A stretch of 64,000 bases of DNA from CAYQQU01 sp964419545 (GCA_964419545.1 CAYQQU010000001.1:186001-250000); one strand, 5' to 3'. Positions 26,334 to 35,800 are shown, counted from the stretch's first letter. Notes: generated by a model not told the origin, from the sequence alone. Numbers and translations are program-made.

Positions 26334-26966
26334 ATGGACCACGACTTCTGCATTTTTCTCGATGCCGGTCACGGCAGCCTGGATGCCCGGGGCAACTACG
26401 TTACCGCACCCAGTAAACAATTCCGGCACGATCGGGGGGTATTTCACGGCGACGGCTGGTTTTACGAAGGCGTCTGGAACCGGGTGCTCACGCAGCGCGT
26501 GGCGCGCAAGCTGTCGGCGCTGAGCATCCCTTATATCGTCGTTAGTCACGAATACCTGGATACCGAGCTCGCCTACCGCGTCGATATGGCCAACTGGTAC
26601 CACCGCAACTTCAAACGCGGGCTGTTCATCTCCAACCACGCCAACGCTTCCGGTTCGGGGCGCGCCCGGGGATATGAGATATACACCAGCCCGGGCGTCA
26701 CCCAGTCTGACCGCATCGCCGACCTGCACTGGGATAATGTGAAATCCCTTCTGGGCGACCGCATCGACTACCGCCACGACCGCTCCGACCGGGACCACGA
26801 TAAGGAGGCGCGGTTTTACGTGCTCACGCGTACCGTGATGCCCGCCATCCTCGTCGAACACCTCTTCTTCGACAATTACGAAGATGCCACCTTGTTGATG
26901 GATGACGATATCATCGAGCGCTTCGCCGAAGCGGAAGTGCGGACGGTGCTGCAGTATTTTACCTGA
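26334..26966 (+). CDS. N-acetylmuramoyl-L-alanine amidase (Amidase_3), no signal peptide
   Basis: 210 residues. The zinc ligands of the Amidase_3/AmiC-type fold are visible: His13 in FLDAGHGS, Glu45 in WFYEGVWN and His102 in FISNHANAS. The catalytic Glu175 lies in AILVEHLFFDN. The enzyme cleaves the bond between N-acetylmuramic acid and L-alanine in peptidoglycan. It lacks a signal peptide, unlike most recycling or division amidases, so it may act in the cytoplasm, reach the wall by another route, or be an endolysin-like enzyme of prophage origin. No phage genes adjoin it. It lies about 80 bases after the DUF3467 gene. Confidence 0.88.
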   Translation: MDHDFCIFLDAGHGSLDARGNYVTAPSKQFRHDRGVFHGDGWFYEGVWNRVLTQRVARKLSALSIPYIVVSHEYLDTELAYRVDMANWYHRNFKRGLFISNHANASGSGRARGYEIYTSPGVTQSDRIADLHWDNVKSLLGDRIDYRHDRSDRDHDKEARFYVLTRTVMPAILVEHLFFDNYEDATLLMDDDIIERFAEAEVRTVLQYFT

Positions 26967-26995
26967 GGGGCTGCAAAAAAAGGCCGTCAGGTTTA

Positions 26996-27021
26996 TTAAC
27001 CCATGAATAATCCGGGTTTAA
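26996..27021. repeat. copy of the TTAACCC-ATGAATAAT-CCGGGTTTAA hairpin repeat
   Basis: AACCC pairs with GGGTT around ATGAATAATCC, with flanking TTA/TAA. The core GTGAATAATCCGGG recurs at 45135-45148 and, inverted and imperfect, near 44985-45000. Here it lies about 60 bases upstream of the AT-rich serine hydrolase gene. Confidence 0.55.
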
Positions 27022-27078
27022 ACCACATTTGCGGTGTAACAAACCCCAAGCTTAATCGTCTTCGTTGAAACAAAAAAT

Positions 27079-28206
27079 ATGAAAGCCATATTTACAATCA
27101 TCATATCTATCTTATTATGTAGCCCAGCAAAATCACTCGCCCAAAATCTCAGCCAATCAGGTGTTGACCATATTCATAACTCCATTGATTCTTTGGTAAG
27201 ATATACTGCGAAAACCCAAAATATACCGTCAATTGCTATTGGTGTCATTCAGGGTGGTGAAATGACACTTCAAAAAGGTTATGGAGTGATAGAGCGAGGA
27301 ACGCCTGAAAAAGTTGACGAGCATACGTGCTTTCAAATAGCCTCGCTATCAAAGACGTTTACCGGCATCATTGCCAACGCCTTAATATTGGAAGGAAGGT
27401 TAAAAATAGACGAGTCCATCACATCTTATCTTCCGGAAGAGTTACTGGAAAAAGAAAAGAAAAAGCTTGAACCGATTACAATTAGAGATCTATTACTGCA
27501 TCGCTCAGGTATTCAGCGAAATTCAAAATCGTATAAACGAAAAGATGGCGAGCCTATGAAAAAGCCTTATACGCGGTCACACTTAATAAAAGATCTAGAA
27601 AAAATAAAAATCAAAAAATGGGGACAATACAATTATTCCAACTTAGGTTATGCTGTTTTAGGCTATATTTTAGAAAAAGTTGGCGGCCTTACATATGAAG
27701 AATTGCTGAAAAAATATGTTACAGATAAGTACCAACTGGCAAAGACATCCACCTACCCATTCCAACCCCAGGCAATTGCTTACAGAAAGGACAAAAGAGA
27801 TATTAAAACGGAGGCTTGGCAAACTGGATTGTTGACTCCTGCAAGTGGCGTTTATTCAAATATCAATGATTTAACAAAACTGATGACCGAGCAGCTTAAA
27901 ATTTATAGAAAACAAGAACCTGACAAACTAGAAAGCCCTCTTTATCTGACAAAGGAAAAAGATTTCAGGGGTGATGATGAAAGCTATTACGGCATGGGAC
28001 TTTGGGAGTTTGAGTTTGACAGAGGAATCCTCTACGGGCACAGTGGCGATATGGATGGCTTTGCAAGTCAGTATAGATTTAATGTAACTACAAATACAGG
28101 TTGTGTGCTTTTAACATCAAGTGGAGGGGACTGGACCGACCGGTTGATTGCCGAAATAAGTAAGATTATCGAGGAATATGCGATTTTACCATCCGTGAAG
28201 AGATGA
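27079..28206 (+). CDS. serine hydrolase of the class C beta-lactamase/DD-peptidase fold
   Basis: 375 residues with a signal peptide (MKAIFTIIISILLCSPAKSLAQ). The active-site SxxK motif is Ser89-Leu-Ser-Lys92 (FQIASLSKTFTG), the second motif is Tyr186-Ser-Asn188 (YNYSNLGYAVLGYILEKVGG), and a GHSGD motif near residue 323 replaces the KTG triad. These features define the beta-lactamase-related peptidase/esterase family (Pfam Beta-lactamase), not a proven antibiotic resistance enzyme. Base and codon use are strikingly AT-rich (AAA, ATA, TTA, AGA codons, many lysines) compared with the GC-rich neighbours on both sides, suggesting recent acquisition. No mobility gene is visible nearby. Confidence 0.88.
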   Translation: MKAIFTIIISILLCSPAKSLAQNLSQSGVDHIHNSIDSLVRYTAKTQNIPSIAIGVIQGGEMTLQKGYGVIERGTPEKVDEHTCFQIASLSKTFTGIIANALILEGRLKIDESITSYLPEELLEKEKKKLEPITIRDLLLHRSGIQRNSKSYKRKDGEPMKKPYTRSHLIKDLEKIKIKKWGQYNYSNLGYAVLGYILEKVGGLTYEELLKKYVTDKYQLAKTSTYPFQPQAIAYRKDKRDIKTEAWQTGLLTPASGVYSNINDLTKLMTEQLKIYRKQEPDKLESPLYLTKEKDFRGDDESYYGMGLWEFEFDRGILYGHSGDMDGFASQYRFNVTTNTGCVLLTSSGGDWTDRLIAEISKIIEEYAILPSVKR

Positions 28207-28314
28207 AATTGATAGCATCTCTCGGCGGCGAACAGTGAAAGGATGTTGAAACAGTTGACTATTGATAAATACATCGCGAACCAAGTTCTAACTATCCATT
28301 TACCTTTTTAGCTT

Positions 28315-29223
28315 ATGAAAACGATCACTCTATTGGATGGCGGACTTGGTCAGGAAATATATCGACGGGCCGGAAAGGCCGCCCATCCGCTTTGGTCGGC
28401 CAAAGTGATGATGGAACAGCCGGATATCGTGAAAGCCGTTCATCAGGATTTCATCAGAGCAGGAGCACGGGTGATCACCATTAACAGCTATACTTGCACC
28501 CCCACCCGCCTGCAGCGGGATGGGGAGAAGGAGTGGTTTGAGAAGCTACAATGGCAAGCCACCGCTATTGCTTCGGAAGCCCGGGATGAAATGGGGGAAA
28601 TGGCTGAAACGGTACAGATAGCCGGCTGCCTGCCTCCATTGATAGGAAGCTATACGTCGGATGAGCGTTCTTTCTCGGAGCTGAAACGGGAATATGAGCA
28701 AATCGCAGCGATTCAGGCGCCCGCGGTTGATTTGTTGCTCATCGAAACCATCTCTAATATAAAGGAAGCGAAAGCGGCAACTGAGGCCGCACTCGAAACC
28801 GGTAAAACGGTTGGCCTGAGTTTTACGTTATCCGATCAGTTTCCGGATCAGCTGCGCTCCGGCGAATCCATCGGGGAGGCGCTGGAGGCAATTGCCGGTT
28901 ATTCGCTGGGGGCGCTGATGTTCAATTGTTCTTTTCCGGAAACCATTACCACCGGTTTAGAAGCATTAAAAGTTCTGGATATACCTTACGGAGGATATGC
29001 CAACGGTTTTACTTCCGTTGCCCCCCTGAAACCGGGCGGAACGGTAGATCTGCTTGCGGCCAGAACGGATTTGGATGAAGGAAAATACGCTGCTCATGCA
29101 TTGGACTGGGTTAAAAATGGCGCTTCTGTCGTCGGGGGGTGCTGCGAAGTAGGGCCTGCATATATCGAATATCTTCGGAAACAACTGCTGGAAGAAGGTT
29201 ACCAGATAGGGGGGATGACATAA
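28315..29223 (+). CDS. homocysteine S-methyltransferase family protein
   Basis: 302 residues with the zinc-thiolate layout of the family: N-terminal ITLLDGGLGQEIYRRAG, the first Cys205 in LMFNCSFPE and the paired Cys276-Cys277 in VVGGCCEVGPAYIEYL. GARVITINSYTCTPTRL corresponds to the substrate loop region. The size fits stand-alone MmuM-like enzymes that transfer a methyl group from S-methylmethionine or similar donors to homocysteine. The exact donor is not deducible, so no gene symbol is given. Base composition is intermediate between the AT-rich gene upstream and the rest of the window. Confidence 0.85.
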   Translation: MKTITLLDGGLGQEIYRRAGKAAHPLWSAKVMMEQPDIVKAVHQDFIRAGARVITINSYTCTPTRLQRDGEKEWFEKLQWQATAIASEARDEMGEMAETVQIAGCLPPLIGSYTSDERSFSELKREYEQIAAIQAPAVDLLLIETISNIKEAKAATEAALETGKTVGLSFTLSDQFPDQLRSGESIGEALEAIAGYSLGALMFNCSFPETITTGLEALKVLDIPYGGYANGFTSVAPLKPGGTVDLLAARTDLDEGKYAAHALDWVKNGASVVGGCCEVGPAYIEYLRKQLLEEGYQIGGMT

Positions 29224-29243
29224 ACACCCACCTTGAATTTACC

Positions 29244-30236
29244 CTAGCGAACGGAAAAACTACCAATCCTCAGGATCGTGGCATTCGCAGTTGCCGGAGC
29301 TCCGGCCCGGTAAACGAAAGCGAACGTAATGCTTTGCCCCGTGTAAGCCGACAGGCTGAGCGCGCCGCTTTCACTGAAGCCGTCGGTAGCGGGATCGTCG
29401 GCTTGTAAAGCCGCATATCCGGCTGCAAACCGGTCCCAGGTCGCCGTCTCAAAGTTGGTTCCGTCGTAATTGCCGGAGATTAAAAGATCATAGGCTTCCA
29501 GGTCGGGATCGGGTGGGGTAAACCGGCGGTCCGCCAAAAAACGCAGGGCCGGATCGGACAGGGCGCCCAGGTCAATTACGGGAGACAGCATCCATACCTC
29601 GGCGCCCGTGTTATCCGGAGAACCGGGCACAAAAGCATTGATGGCGATACCGGCCCCGGGGCTGGTAATGCAGGCCCAACGGGCGGAATTTTCCTCGTTT
29701 TGTTCTACCACGACTTCCCGCCAGCCCGGCGGAGGAAAAGCACCGGTAAGGCAGCCGGAGAAATCTTCTTCGTAAGGCGCCGTACGGGCCGGCGGCGTAT
29801 TGTCTTCGATCTCGATGACGAGAAACCGGCCGGCCAGGGGATCGGTGATCAGGCCGTTGCCCACCGCTACGATCTCAAACTCGACCTGCGCTTTTCCTTC
29901 GGCGCCGATACCGTCCGCATCGGGATCAAAGGTGAAGGAAGCTTCCGCATCGTTTTGGTCTACCGGCAGCACCAGCTTCGCAAAGCGGGTGGGGGGATCG
30001 GTCGTGAAAAAATCGCCCTCGGGGCTTCCGGCCAACAACGTGACGGTAGCATCGGCCGGCGCAGGAGGCGTAATCTGAATCCGGATCTCGGCGGTGTACA
30101 GCGAATCGGCCGACATGTAAAGCGTATCCCCGGCAAAAGCCACCTGGCTTTGGTTAACGGGGGAAGCGTCTTCCCCACAACCGGTGAGGAAAAGAACAGC
30201 AAAAAGGACAATCGCGACAGCAGGCATATTGATCAT
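29244..30236 (-). CDS. lipoprotein with choice-of-anchor J-type domain
   Basis: 330 residues. The start MINMPAVAIVLFAVLFLTGCGEDA has a lipobox with Cys20, so the protein should be lipidated and exported. An N-terminal beta region (residues about 30-145; VTLLAGSPEGDFFTTDPPTRF) is followed by a segment beginning YEEDFSGCLTGAFPPPGWREVVVE and containing WACITSPG, VWMLSPVIDLGALSDPALRFLADRR and TWDRFAAGY, features of the choice-of-anchor J / cleaved-adhesin-type jelly roll. Function is unknown, with surface display likely. It is transcribed after the endonuclease/phosphatase lipoprotein gene, 23 bases downstream of that gene's stop. Confidence 0.75.
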   Translation of the reverse strand: MINMPAVAIVLFAVLFLTGCGEDASPVNQSQVAFAGDTLYMSADSLYTAEIRIQITPPAPADATVTLLAGSPEGDFFTTDPPTRFAKLVLPVDQNDAEASFTFDPDADGIGAEGKAQVEFEIVAVGNGLITDPLAGRFLVIEIEDNTPPARTAPYEEDFSGCLTGAFPPPGWREVVVEQNEENSARWACITSPGAGIAINAFVPGSPDNTGAEVWMLSPVIDLGALSDPALRFLADRRFTPPDPDLEAYDLLISGNYDGTNFETATWDRFAAGYAALQADDPATDGFSESGALSLSAYTGQSITFAFVYRAGAPATANATILRIGSFSVR

Positions 30237-30259
30237 TTAGGTTCTGCAAACGCCGGGAG

Positions 30260-31180
30260 CTACAGGGGCCGGTATTCCAGTAAGGTGATCACCGGAAAAT
30301 GGTCAGAAAGAAAATTGGCGTTGTACAAAAGATTACTCGTTTTATATAATTCTACCGAAAATCCCCGGACGAAGACAAAATCAATGCGGCGCAGGTGGGC
30401 GCCGTTCGGATCAAAACCGTTAAAAGTGCCCACCGGCCCCAGGCGGACCTTGCCCTGGTAGCTATCCTGCAGCCCGGCCTGTACGATTTGCTCGTAAGCG
30501 AAGGAGTTCGGCTCCGTATTGAAGTCGCCGGTCAGGATCACCCAATGGCCCGCGCTCCTGACGGCAATGCTGTCGGTGATCAACCGGGCGCTGTTCACGC
30601 GCGCATCGTCTCCGACGTGATCGAAATGCGTATTGTAAAAATGCACCTCGCGGCCGTTGCGCTGGTCTTGCAGGATCGCGTAAGTACAGATCCTTTCCAG
30701 CACCGCATCCCAGCCTACGGAAGGCTCTCCGGGCGTAGGAGACAACCAGAATGTACCGCTGTCGCGTACCGAAAAGATATCGTCGCGATAGAAAACGGGG
30801 GCGTATTCTCCCCGAGCGACCCCGTCCTCCCTGCCTACGCCGATGGCCTGGTATCCGTCCAGCTTGTTTTTCAAATACCTGAATTGGTTGTCGAGCACTT
30901 CCTGTAATCCGATGATATCCAGGTTTTCGGACTGCAAAAAGGAGACGACGGCTTCCTTGCGGTTGTGCCAGTTATTGGCGCCGTCGTCGGGATTGTCGAA
31001 CCGGATGTTGAAGGACGCAGCCTTAATCTGATAACTGATGATGGTATTGTCCGGTACTTCCATTTCCTCTTTTTCACATGCGTACAGTAACAGGGCGAAG
31101 GCCACCGCCAGAGCCGGAAAGAAAAGCCTGGGGAAGCGGGTGAAGGAAGGCCGGTCTTTTTCACACATTTTTTTTACCAT
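30260..31180 (-). CDS. endonuclease/exonuclease/phosphatase family lipoprotein
   Basis: 306 residues with a lipobox in PALAVAFALLLYACEKEE. The EEP fold motifs appear in order: IKAASFNIRFDNPDDGANNW, Glu in LDIIGLQEVLDNQ, HFYNTHFDHVG, GDFNTEPNSFAYE, and the terminal NFLSDHFPVITLLEYRP with the catalytic Asp-His. Secreted enzymes of this type hydrolyse phosphodiesters or phosphomonoesters (DNA, phosphoinositide-like or sugar phosphates), and the substrate is unknown. It lies in a minus-strand run with the GH43 gene upstream (13 bases apart) and the anchor-J lipoprotein downstream, so these may form a nutrient-scavenging operon (inference). Confidence 0.88.
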   Translation of the reverse strand: MVKKMCEKDRPSFTRFPRLFFPALAVAFALLLYACEKEEMEVPDNTIISYQIKAASFNIRFDNPDDGANNWHNRKEAVVSFLQSENLDIIGLQEVLDNQFRYLKNKLDGYQAIGVGREDGVARGEYAPVFYRDDIFSVRDSGTFWLSPTPGEPSVGWDAVLERICTYAILQDQRNGREVHFYNTHFDHVGDDARVNSARLITDSIAVRSAGHWVILTGDFNTEPNSFAYEQIVQAGLQDSYQGKVRLGPVGTFNGFDPNGAHLRRIDFVFVRGFSVELYKTSNLLYNANFLSDHFPVITLLEYRPL

Positions 31181-31193
31181 TACTCACTTGATG

Positions 31194-32962
31194 TTAATTT
31201 TTTACCACTTCCGTGCGCTCAGAAATCCCGTTTTCGTTAAAGGCTTCAATTGCAAAATGATAATCCTGGCCTACGTTTAAAGCGCGTAGTGCATACGCCT
31301 TTTCATCATAGACCATCACGGAATTGTTCAATCGGTCCGGGCGAATACCCCAGTAGAGCACGTAGCCCGTGGCGCCTTCGACCGCCTGCCAGCGGATATC
31401 GGCATTGCGTTGGTCGGTTTGTCGTTTTACGTCAAAGCGCTCGGGTGTGGCCGGCGGTTCCCCCCGGCCTTTCCCAAAGACCCGGAAATCCGATATAGCC
31501 AGGTACCGGTTGTGGTAATGCCGGTTTTGGAATCGAAGATACCGGACGGACTCGGGGCGGTCCAGTTCATGGTAACAATTGGGCCGGTCCTCTTCGGATT
31601 GGGAGCGGTCGACTATGGTTTTCCAATTTTCACCGTCCCGGGAAGACTCGATGATGAACTGTTGTTTGATCCCCGGTTTGCGTCCAAAAATCTTAGCATT
31701 GAAATCCATAAAATTGATTTGAAGCGCGTGCACCGTCATTTCCGATCCCAGGTCCATTCGGAAAAAGAGGGTGTCGCTATTGTTTTCCGCCACCCAGAAT
31801 GTCCGTACGTTTTCATCGGTAATATTTTCTATAGAGTAGTCCGGTTCCTCCAACGCCAGCTTCATGTCGCTGGAAGGATCTACGGTTTGATGTTCCACGC
31901 CGGCCAGTACGGAATTGGCGGTCACTGCTTTATCTTTCGACAAGAGCATCCAGCCGGTAAAGCGGTTTTGGTGGTGATCTACCGTCACCCCGGGTGCGTA
32001 ATGCGGGTAGTCGCCATAAGCAGTATTCACGAACATCTGGCCATCTTTCTCAAATCCGGCCGGAAACATACCGATGCGGCGTTCGTATTTGTAGTTCACC
32101 GACACCAGCATAGTGGAAAAATGCCAGTAGTTTCCGGAATTGGCTTGTACCGTGCTGCCATGCCCCGCTCCGGTCAAAAAACCGCCGGGCTTATACGAGA
32201 TCGGGTTGTATGGCGCGTATTCATAGGGGCCGAGCGGATCGTCCGAAGTATACACCCCATCGGCGTAAATGTTCCACTGCGTACCGGGTGCAGCGTACTG
32301 CAGGTAATAGGTTCCGTCGTGTTTGGTCATCCAGGCGCCTTCCAGGTAAGGAGCGAGGTCCGGACGATTGTGGTTCTGGCCAAATCGCTCCCAGCCGTGG
32401 TTTTCGGGATCCAGGGTAAAAAAATCGGTTTGTTCACCCACCGGTAAAACATATTTTCCGGATCCAGTTCCACGCCCCGGATAGGCCATTTGTTGGAAGA
32501 CTCTTCGTACAGGTATACTTTGCCGTCGTCGTCCACGAATAGCGCCGGGTCCCAGGCCGACATGGGGAGTACGGCATAACTGGTTTGCCAGTCGCCCACC
32601 TGCGGGTCATCCGTCGTAATTACCGGATGGATCGCCCAGGGATCGCCCAGGGCGAGGACCCTGTCGCCATAAGGGATAGCGCCCGGTGCGTTGCTGCCGC
32701 TGAAATACCAGCTCCGGGGCCGGATAAATTGCCAGCTGATCAGATCCTCGGAGCGCCAGTATCCATGCGAACGGGTCACGAACAGATAGTATACCCCCTG
32801 AAAGTTGATCACCGCGGGATCGGCGCCGGCGCGATACCCTACGCCTTTGTGCGCGTGCAGCGCCATATAGGTATAGTCGATATCGATGGGGTTGCAGTAG
32901 GTCTGCTGGGCGTCGACGGAGGCGCTGATTCCTAAGATCAGGATGGTCCAGATATATTTCAT
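31194..32962 (-). pseudogene. GH43-type glycoside hydrolase split by a -1 frame change
   Basis: Two overlapping frames make one protein. Frame A (32962 to 32327) has a signal peptide, the catalytic-base region YRAGADPAVINFQGVYYLF and the second Asp region SAWDPALFVDDDGKVYLYEE. Frame B (open from about 32489 to 31194) continues with FTLDPENHGWERFGQNHN, the acid Glu in YLEGAWMTKHDGTYY, then a discoidin-like F5/8C domain (LQINFMDFNAKIF ... RYLRFQNRH) and a fibronectin-like C-terminus (ADIRWQAVEGATGYVLYW). The frames join at coding-strand CCG ATT TTT TTA CCC (A7 on the plus strand, 32418-32424). One added T, or a -1 ribosomal slip, gives PIFFTLDPENHG. The catalytic residues lie on both sides, so neither half alone should work. 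Sequencing error, mutation and programmed slippage all remain possible. Confidence 0.8.
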
Positions 32963-33091
32963 CTTTTCCAGATTTTCCGGTTAGGCGTCATGCAGGATAT
33001 TCTGCTAAAACTATCAAATTATCAACAATAAAACGATACGATCGGCGCCACAAAACATAATTCGGGTTAAATTTAGCCCAAAAGAACGCCC

Positions 33092-35800
33092 ATGCTCCAA
33101 CGGTTACTCCTTTGCCTCACCTTTCAGGCCGTCGCCCATGTCCTGTTCGCACAATTTCCCCTGGGGATTATCCAGGACAATACCAACCCCGCGCTTCCAT
33201 CTTCCTACAATTTCAGAGAATATGTCTACGCCGAACCCGATGACCAGGGGGACTGCCCGGGCATTGTCAATAATACTGCTGTCATCGAAGAAGTGTTCCT
33301 GGCGCAAACCCACCGGCAAGCCGTCGGTCACCCTTTTTTCTTTACCGTCGGGCGCCGGCCGGCGCTGCTCCAATTGGCGGTGACGGGAGCAGGACCGGCG
33401 CCGGATGTACAGGTGGAAGGAACGCTAAACGGCGAATCTTTGGGCGTTCTGTGTCTGGACGGCCCCGATCAACTTGCGAGCACCATCGACCTGGACTACC
33501 CCAACTTTGAGGACTATTTCTCCGTCACCCTGCCCAAAAGCTGGGTGCAGGACGGCCTCGAGCTCGTGCTCACCGCCGGTAACGACAGCAGAACCCTGAC
33601 GCCCGAAGCACTCAAAATCGGGCCGTACACGGAGATGAACCTGGTGATGGTGAATATGGACGTTCTGGACTACAACGGCGCCGCGCACCAATGGCCGGTC
33701 TTTGACGATTTTCTGGAGGAGATGGCCTCGGCCATTCCCGCGAGTGTCGTTCGCTTCGGCGTCTTCCCCGCTGCGTTGCCTTTTCCGGAGATCATCGCCA
33801 ATAACGATACCGAACTGTTGGTGCGCCTGAGCAGCCAAAACCAGATGGAAGCAAACGGCATCTTCAGCGACGGCTATATCAATGCCATCGCTACTCGTTT
33901 TCTGGGCAACCTGCACCGCAGCACCGGCGATTACCTGTCTACCGTTTATTTCGGCAATACCCTGAATCTGGCCCCCGGCGGCTGGGGCGGCGGCAGGTCC
34001 TTTGTAAGCTTTGACTATACGGACGTCTTCATTCACGAGCTGGGCCACGCCCTCAGTTTGCCGCACTGGGGCGAAGGGCCCTACGATAACCCCGATCCCG
34101 GCGAATGGGAGTTTTTGTATCCCTACGGCGGCGAAGGCGAAGACGGGGGCGGCCGGGGAGAAGCCTGGAACTTCATCCAGCATACCTACGAGTTTGTCGA
34201 TCCCACCTGCCAGTACAATGACAACGGGAACCTGGGCGAAGAGCGAAGCGACTGTATGCAAAGGAACAACGCCTGCCTGGAGCAACGCACCGACGAGCCC
34301 GGCCCCTGGGACGGCTACGGCGATTTTTCCGCCCTGGCCATCCACCGCTACCTGGTGGGCGCCGATGTGCAAACCGGACAGGTAACCTACCGGGACGAAA
34401 TGGAGGACTATCAGTTCAACCGGCAAAGCGGCTTTCCGGCCGTCGCCCTGGAGAACGGACAGCGGGTTTACCACCGTGATCCGTTGCAACCGCAGGAACT
34501 GACCTGGGAAGAGACGTTCGACCTTCCGGGGGAAGAGCAGCTCGACCAGGAGGTTTACCTCATATACGGCAGCGCCCACGAATCGCAGCCGCAGGCCAAT
34601 ATCGTCTACAAGCCGATAAAATTTACCGGTAATCTGCCGCCGGTAATCGACCCCACCGACCCGGCCACCTTTGCGGCATTGCAGGGCACGACCTACCTTC
34701 CTTATCTGTACGACACGCGCGATATCGTGCTGAAGCTTACCTACGCCGACGGCACGGTGCGGCATGCGCTCAACCCCTTCCACTCTTACGACCGGGCGCC
34801 TTATACCTGGGGTTATCACATCTGGCGGACCGACGTCTGCCATTTCTCCCTGGTGGTTCCGGCCGACAAAGAGCTGGCCAGGGTCGAATTGTATAAACGG
34901 CCTTTCTGCATACGGTATCCCGAAGACGATACCCCCGGCAATATCAATTACGCGCCCCACCAGATCACCGCCGAAAATTTTATGGACGATGCGGTCTTCC
35001 AGGCCGAATATGAATTTGGCGCTCCCCAGGTGCTCGGCTCCAATACGATCGGCAATCGCGTATGGCACGACCTCAACCAGAACGGCCTCGAAGACGAGGG
35101 CGAGGAGGGGATTCCGGGCGTCTCCCTCGTCCTCTGGCGCGATAGTGACGGCGATAACATTCCCGACTGGCAGGGCTTCGGCGGGGTGCAGGTGACGGAC
35201 GAAGCGGGCTACTACAGCTTCAGCGGCCTCGGCCCCGGCAACTACCTGGTGTTCGTCTGGAGCGTAGACAACTGGGAACCCGGGCAGCCCCTGCACGGCA
35301 TGACGCCTACCCCGCTTTTTGAGCCCGATCCCAACACGGACATCAACTTCGATAATAACGGCCGGCCCGGCAACCAGTGGGGGCTCACCAATCAGGATAT
35401 CGTCTCCGGCATGATCACCCTCACCGCCGACGGAGAACCGCTCAACGACGGCGACCGCGAAGACGACTGGTTCGACTACGACCCTTCCGGGAATATGACC
35501 ATCGATTTCGGATTCCACGTGGAAGGGGCGAGCGCCGTCCGAGAACGACACCAGGAAACGGCCCGGGTCTATCCCAATCCGTTCCAAAACGGTTTTGTGG
35601 TGGAAACGGAATTTTTCGCGGATCGTCGGCTCCGGGTGCTCAACAGCAAAGGACAGCCGGTTTTTGAGTCTGCTTTACCGGCCGAAACGAGCCGGGTCGA
35701 CCTCGCCGCGCTGCCGGCCGGGCTGTATCTCGTGCTCCTCCGGGACGAAAAAGGAGCAGTAAGGTGGTCCGGGAAACTGGTAAAAGTAAACGGGCAATGA
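33092..35800 (+). CDS. secreted zincin-type metallopeptidase with SdrD-like and T9SS domains
   Basis: 902 residues with a signal peptide (MLQRLLLCLTFQAVAHVLFAQ). The zinc motif is HExxHxxxxxH: His315, Glu316, His319 and His325 in FIHELGHALSLPHWGEG, preceded by a mixed beta region. The context resembles M66 (StcE/SslE-like) metallopeptidases, a moderate-confidence family call. Residues about 690-840 form an SdrD B-like/carboxypeptidase-regulatory beta domain (IGNRVWHDLNQNGLEDEGEEGIPGV). The type A T9SS sorting domain closes the protein (ARVYPNPFQNGFVVE ... LPAGLYLVLLRDE ... GKLVKVNGQ). It should act outside the cell on proteins or glycoproteins. The frame stays open for 60 codons after its TGA stop, described separately. 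Confidence 0.88.
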   Translation: MLQRLLLCLTFQAVAHVLFAQFPLGIIQDNTNPALPSSYNFREYVYAEPDDQGDCPGIVNNTAVIEEVFLAQTHRQAVGHPFFFTVGRRPALLQLAVTGAGPAPDVQVEGTLNGESLGVLCLDGPDQLASTIDLDYPNFEDYFSVTLPKSWVQDGLELVLTAGNDSRTLTPEALKIGPYTEMNLVMVNMDVLDYNGAAHQWPVFDDFLEEMASAIPASVVRFGVFPAALPFPEIIANNDTELLVRLSSQNQMEANGIFSDGYINAIATRFLGNLHRSTGDYLSTVYFGNTLNLAPGGWGGGRSFVSFDYTDVFIHELGHALSLPHWGEGPYDNPDPGEWEFLYPYGGEGEDGGGRGEAWNFIQHTYEFVDPTCQYNDNGNLGEERSDCMQRNNACLEQRTDEPGPWDGYGDFSALAIHRYLVGADVQTGQVTYRDEMEDYQFNRQSGFPAVALENGQRVYHRDPLQPQELTWEETFDLPGEEQLDQEVYLIYGSAHESQPQANIVYKPIKFTGNLPPVIDPTDPATFAALQGTTYLPYLYDTRDIVLKLTYADGTVRHALNPFHSYDRAPYTWGYHIWRTDVCHFSLVVPADKELARVELYKRPFCIRYPEDDTPGNINYAPHQITAENFMDDAVFQAEYEFGAPQVLGSNTIGNRVWHDLNQNGLEDEGEEGIPGVSLVLWRDSDGDNIPDWQGFGGVQVTDEAGYYSFSGLGPGNYLVFVWSVDNWEPGQPLHGMTPTPLFEPDPNTDINFDNNGRPGNQWGLTNQDIVSGMITLTADGEPLNDGDREDDWFDYDPSGNMTIDFGFHVEGASAVRERHQETARVYPNPFQNGFVVETEFFADRRLRVLNSKGQPVFESALPAETSRVDLAALPAGLYLVLLRDEKGAVRWSGKLVKVNGQ

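Noticed and set aside
27079..28206. Calling the serine hydrolase an antibiotic-resistance beta-lactamase
   Set aside because: SxxK and YxN motifs are shared by esterases and peptidases of the same fold, and sequence alone does not show beta-lactam hydrolysis.
33425..35587. 720-codon minus-strand open frame opposite the T9SS protease
   Set aside because: No recognisable domains. The plus strand has a signal peptide, zinc motif and sorting domain, so this is a shadow frame.
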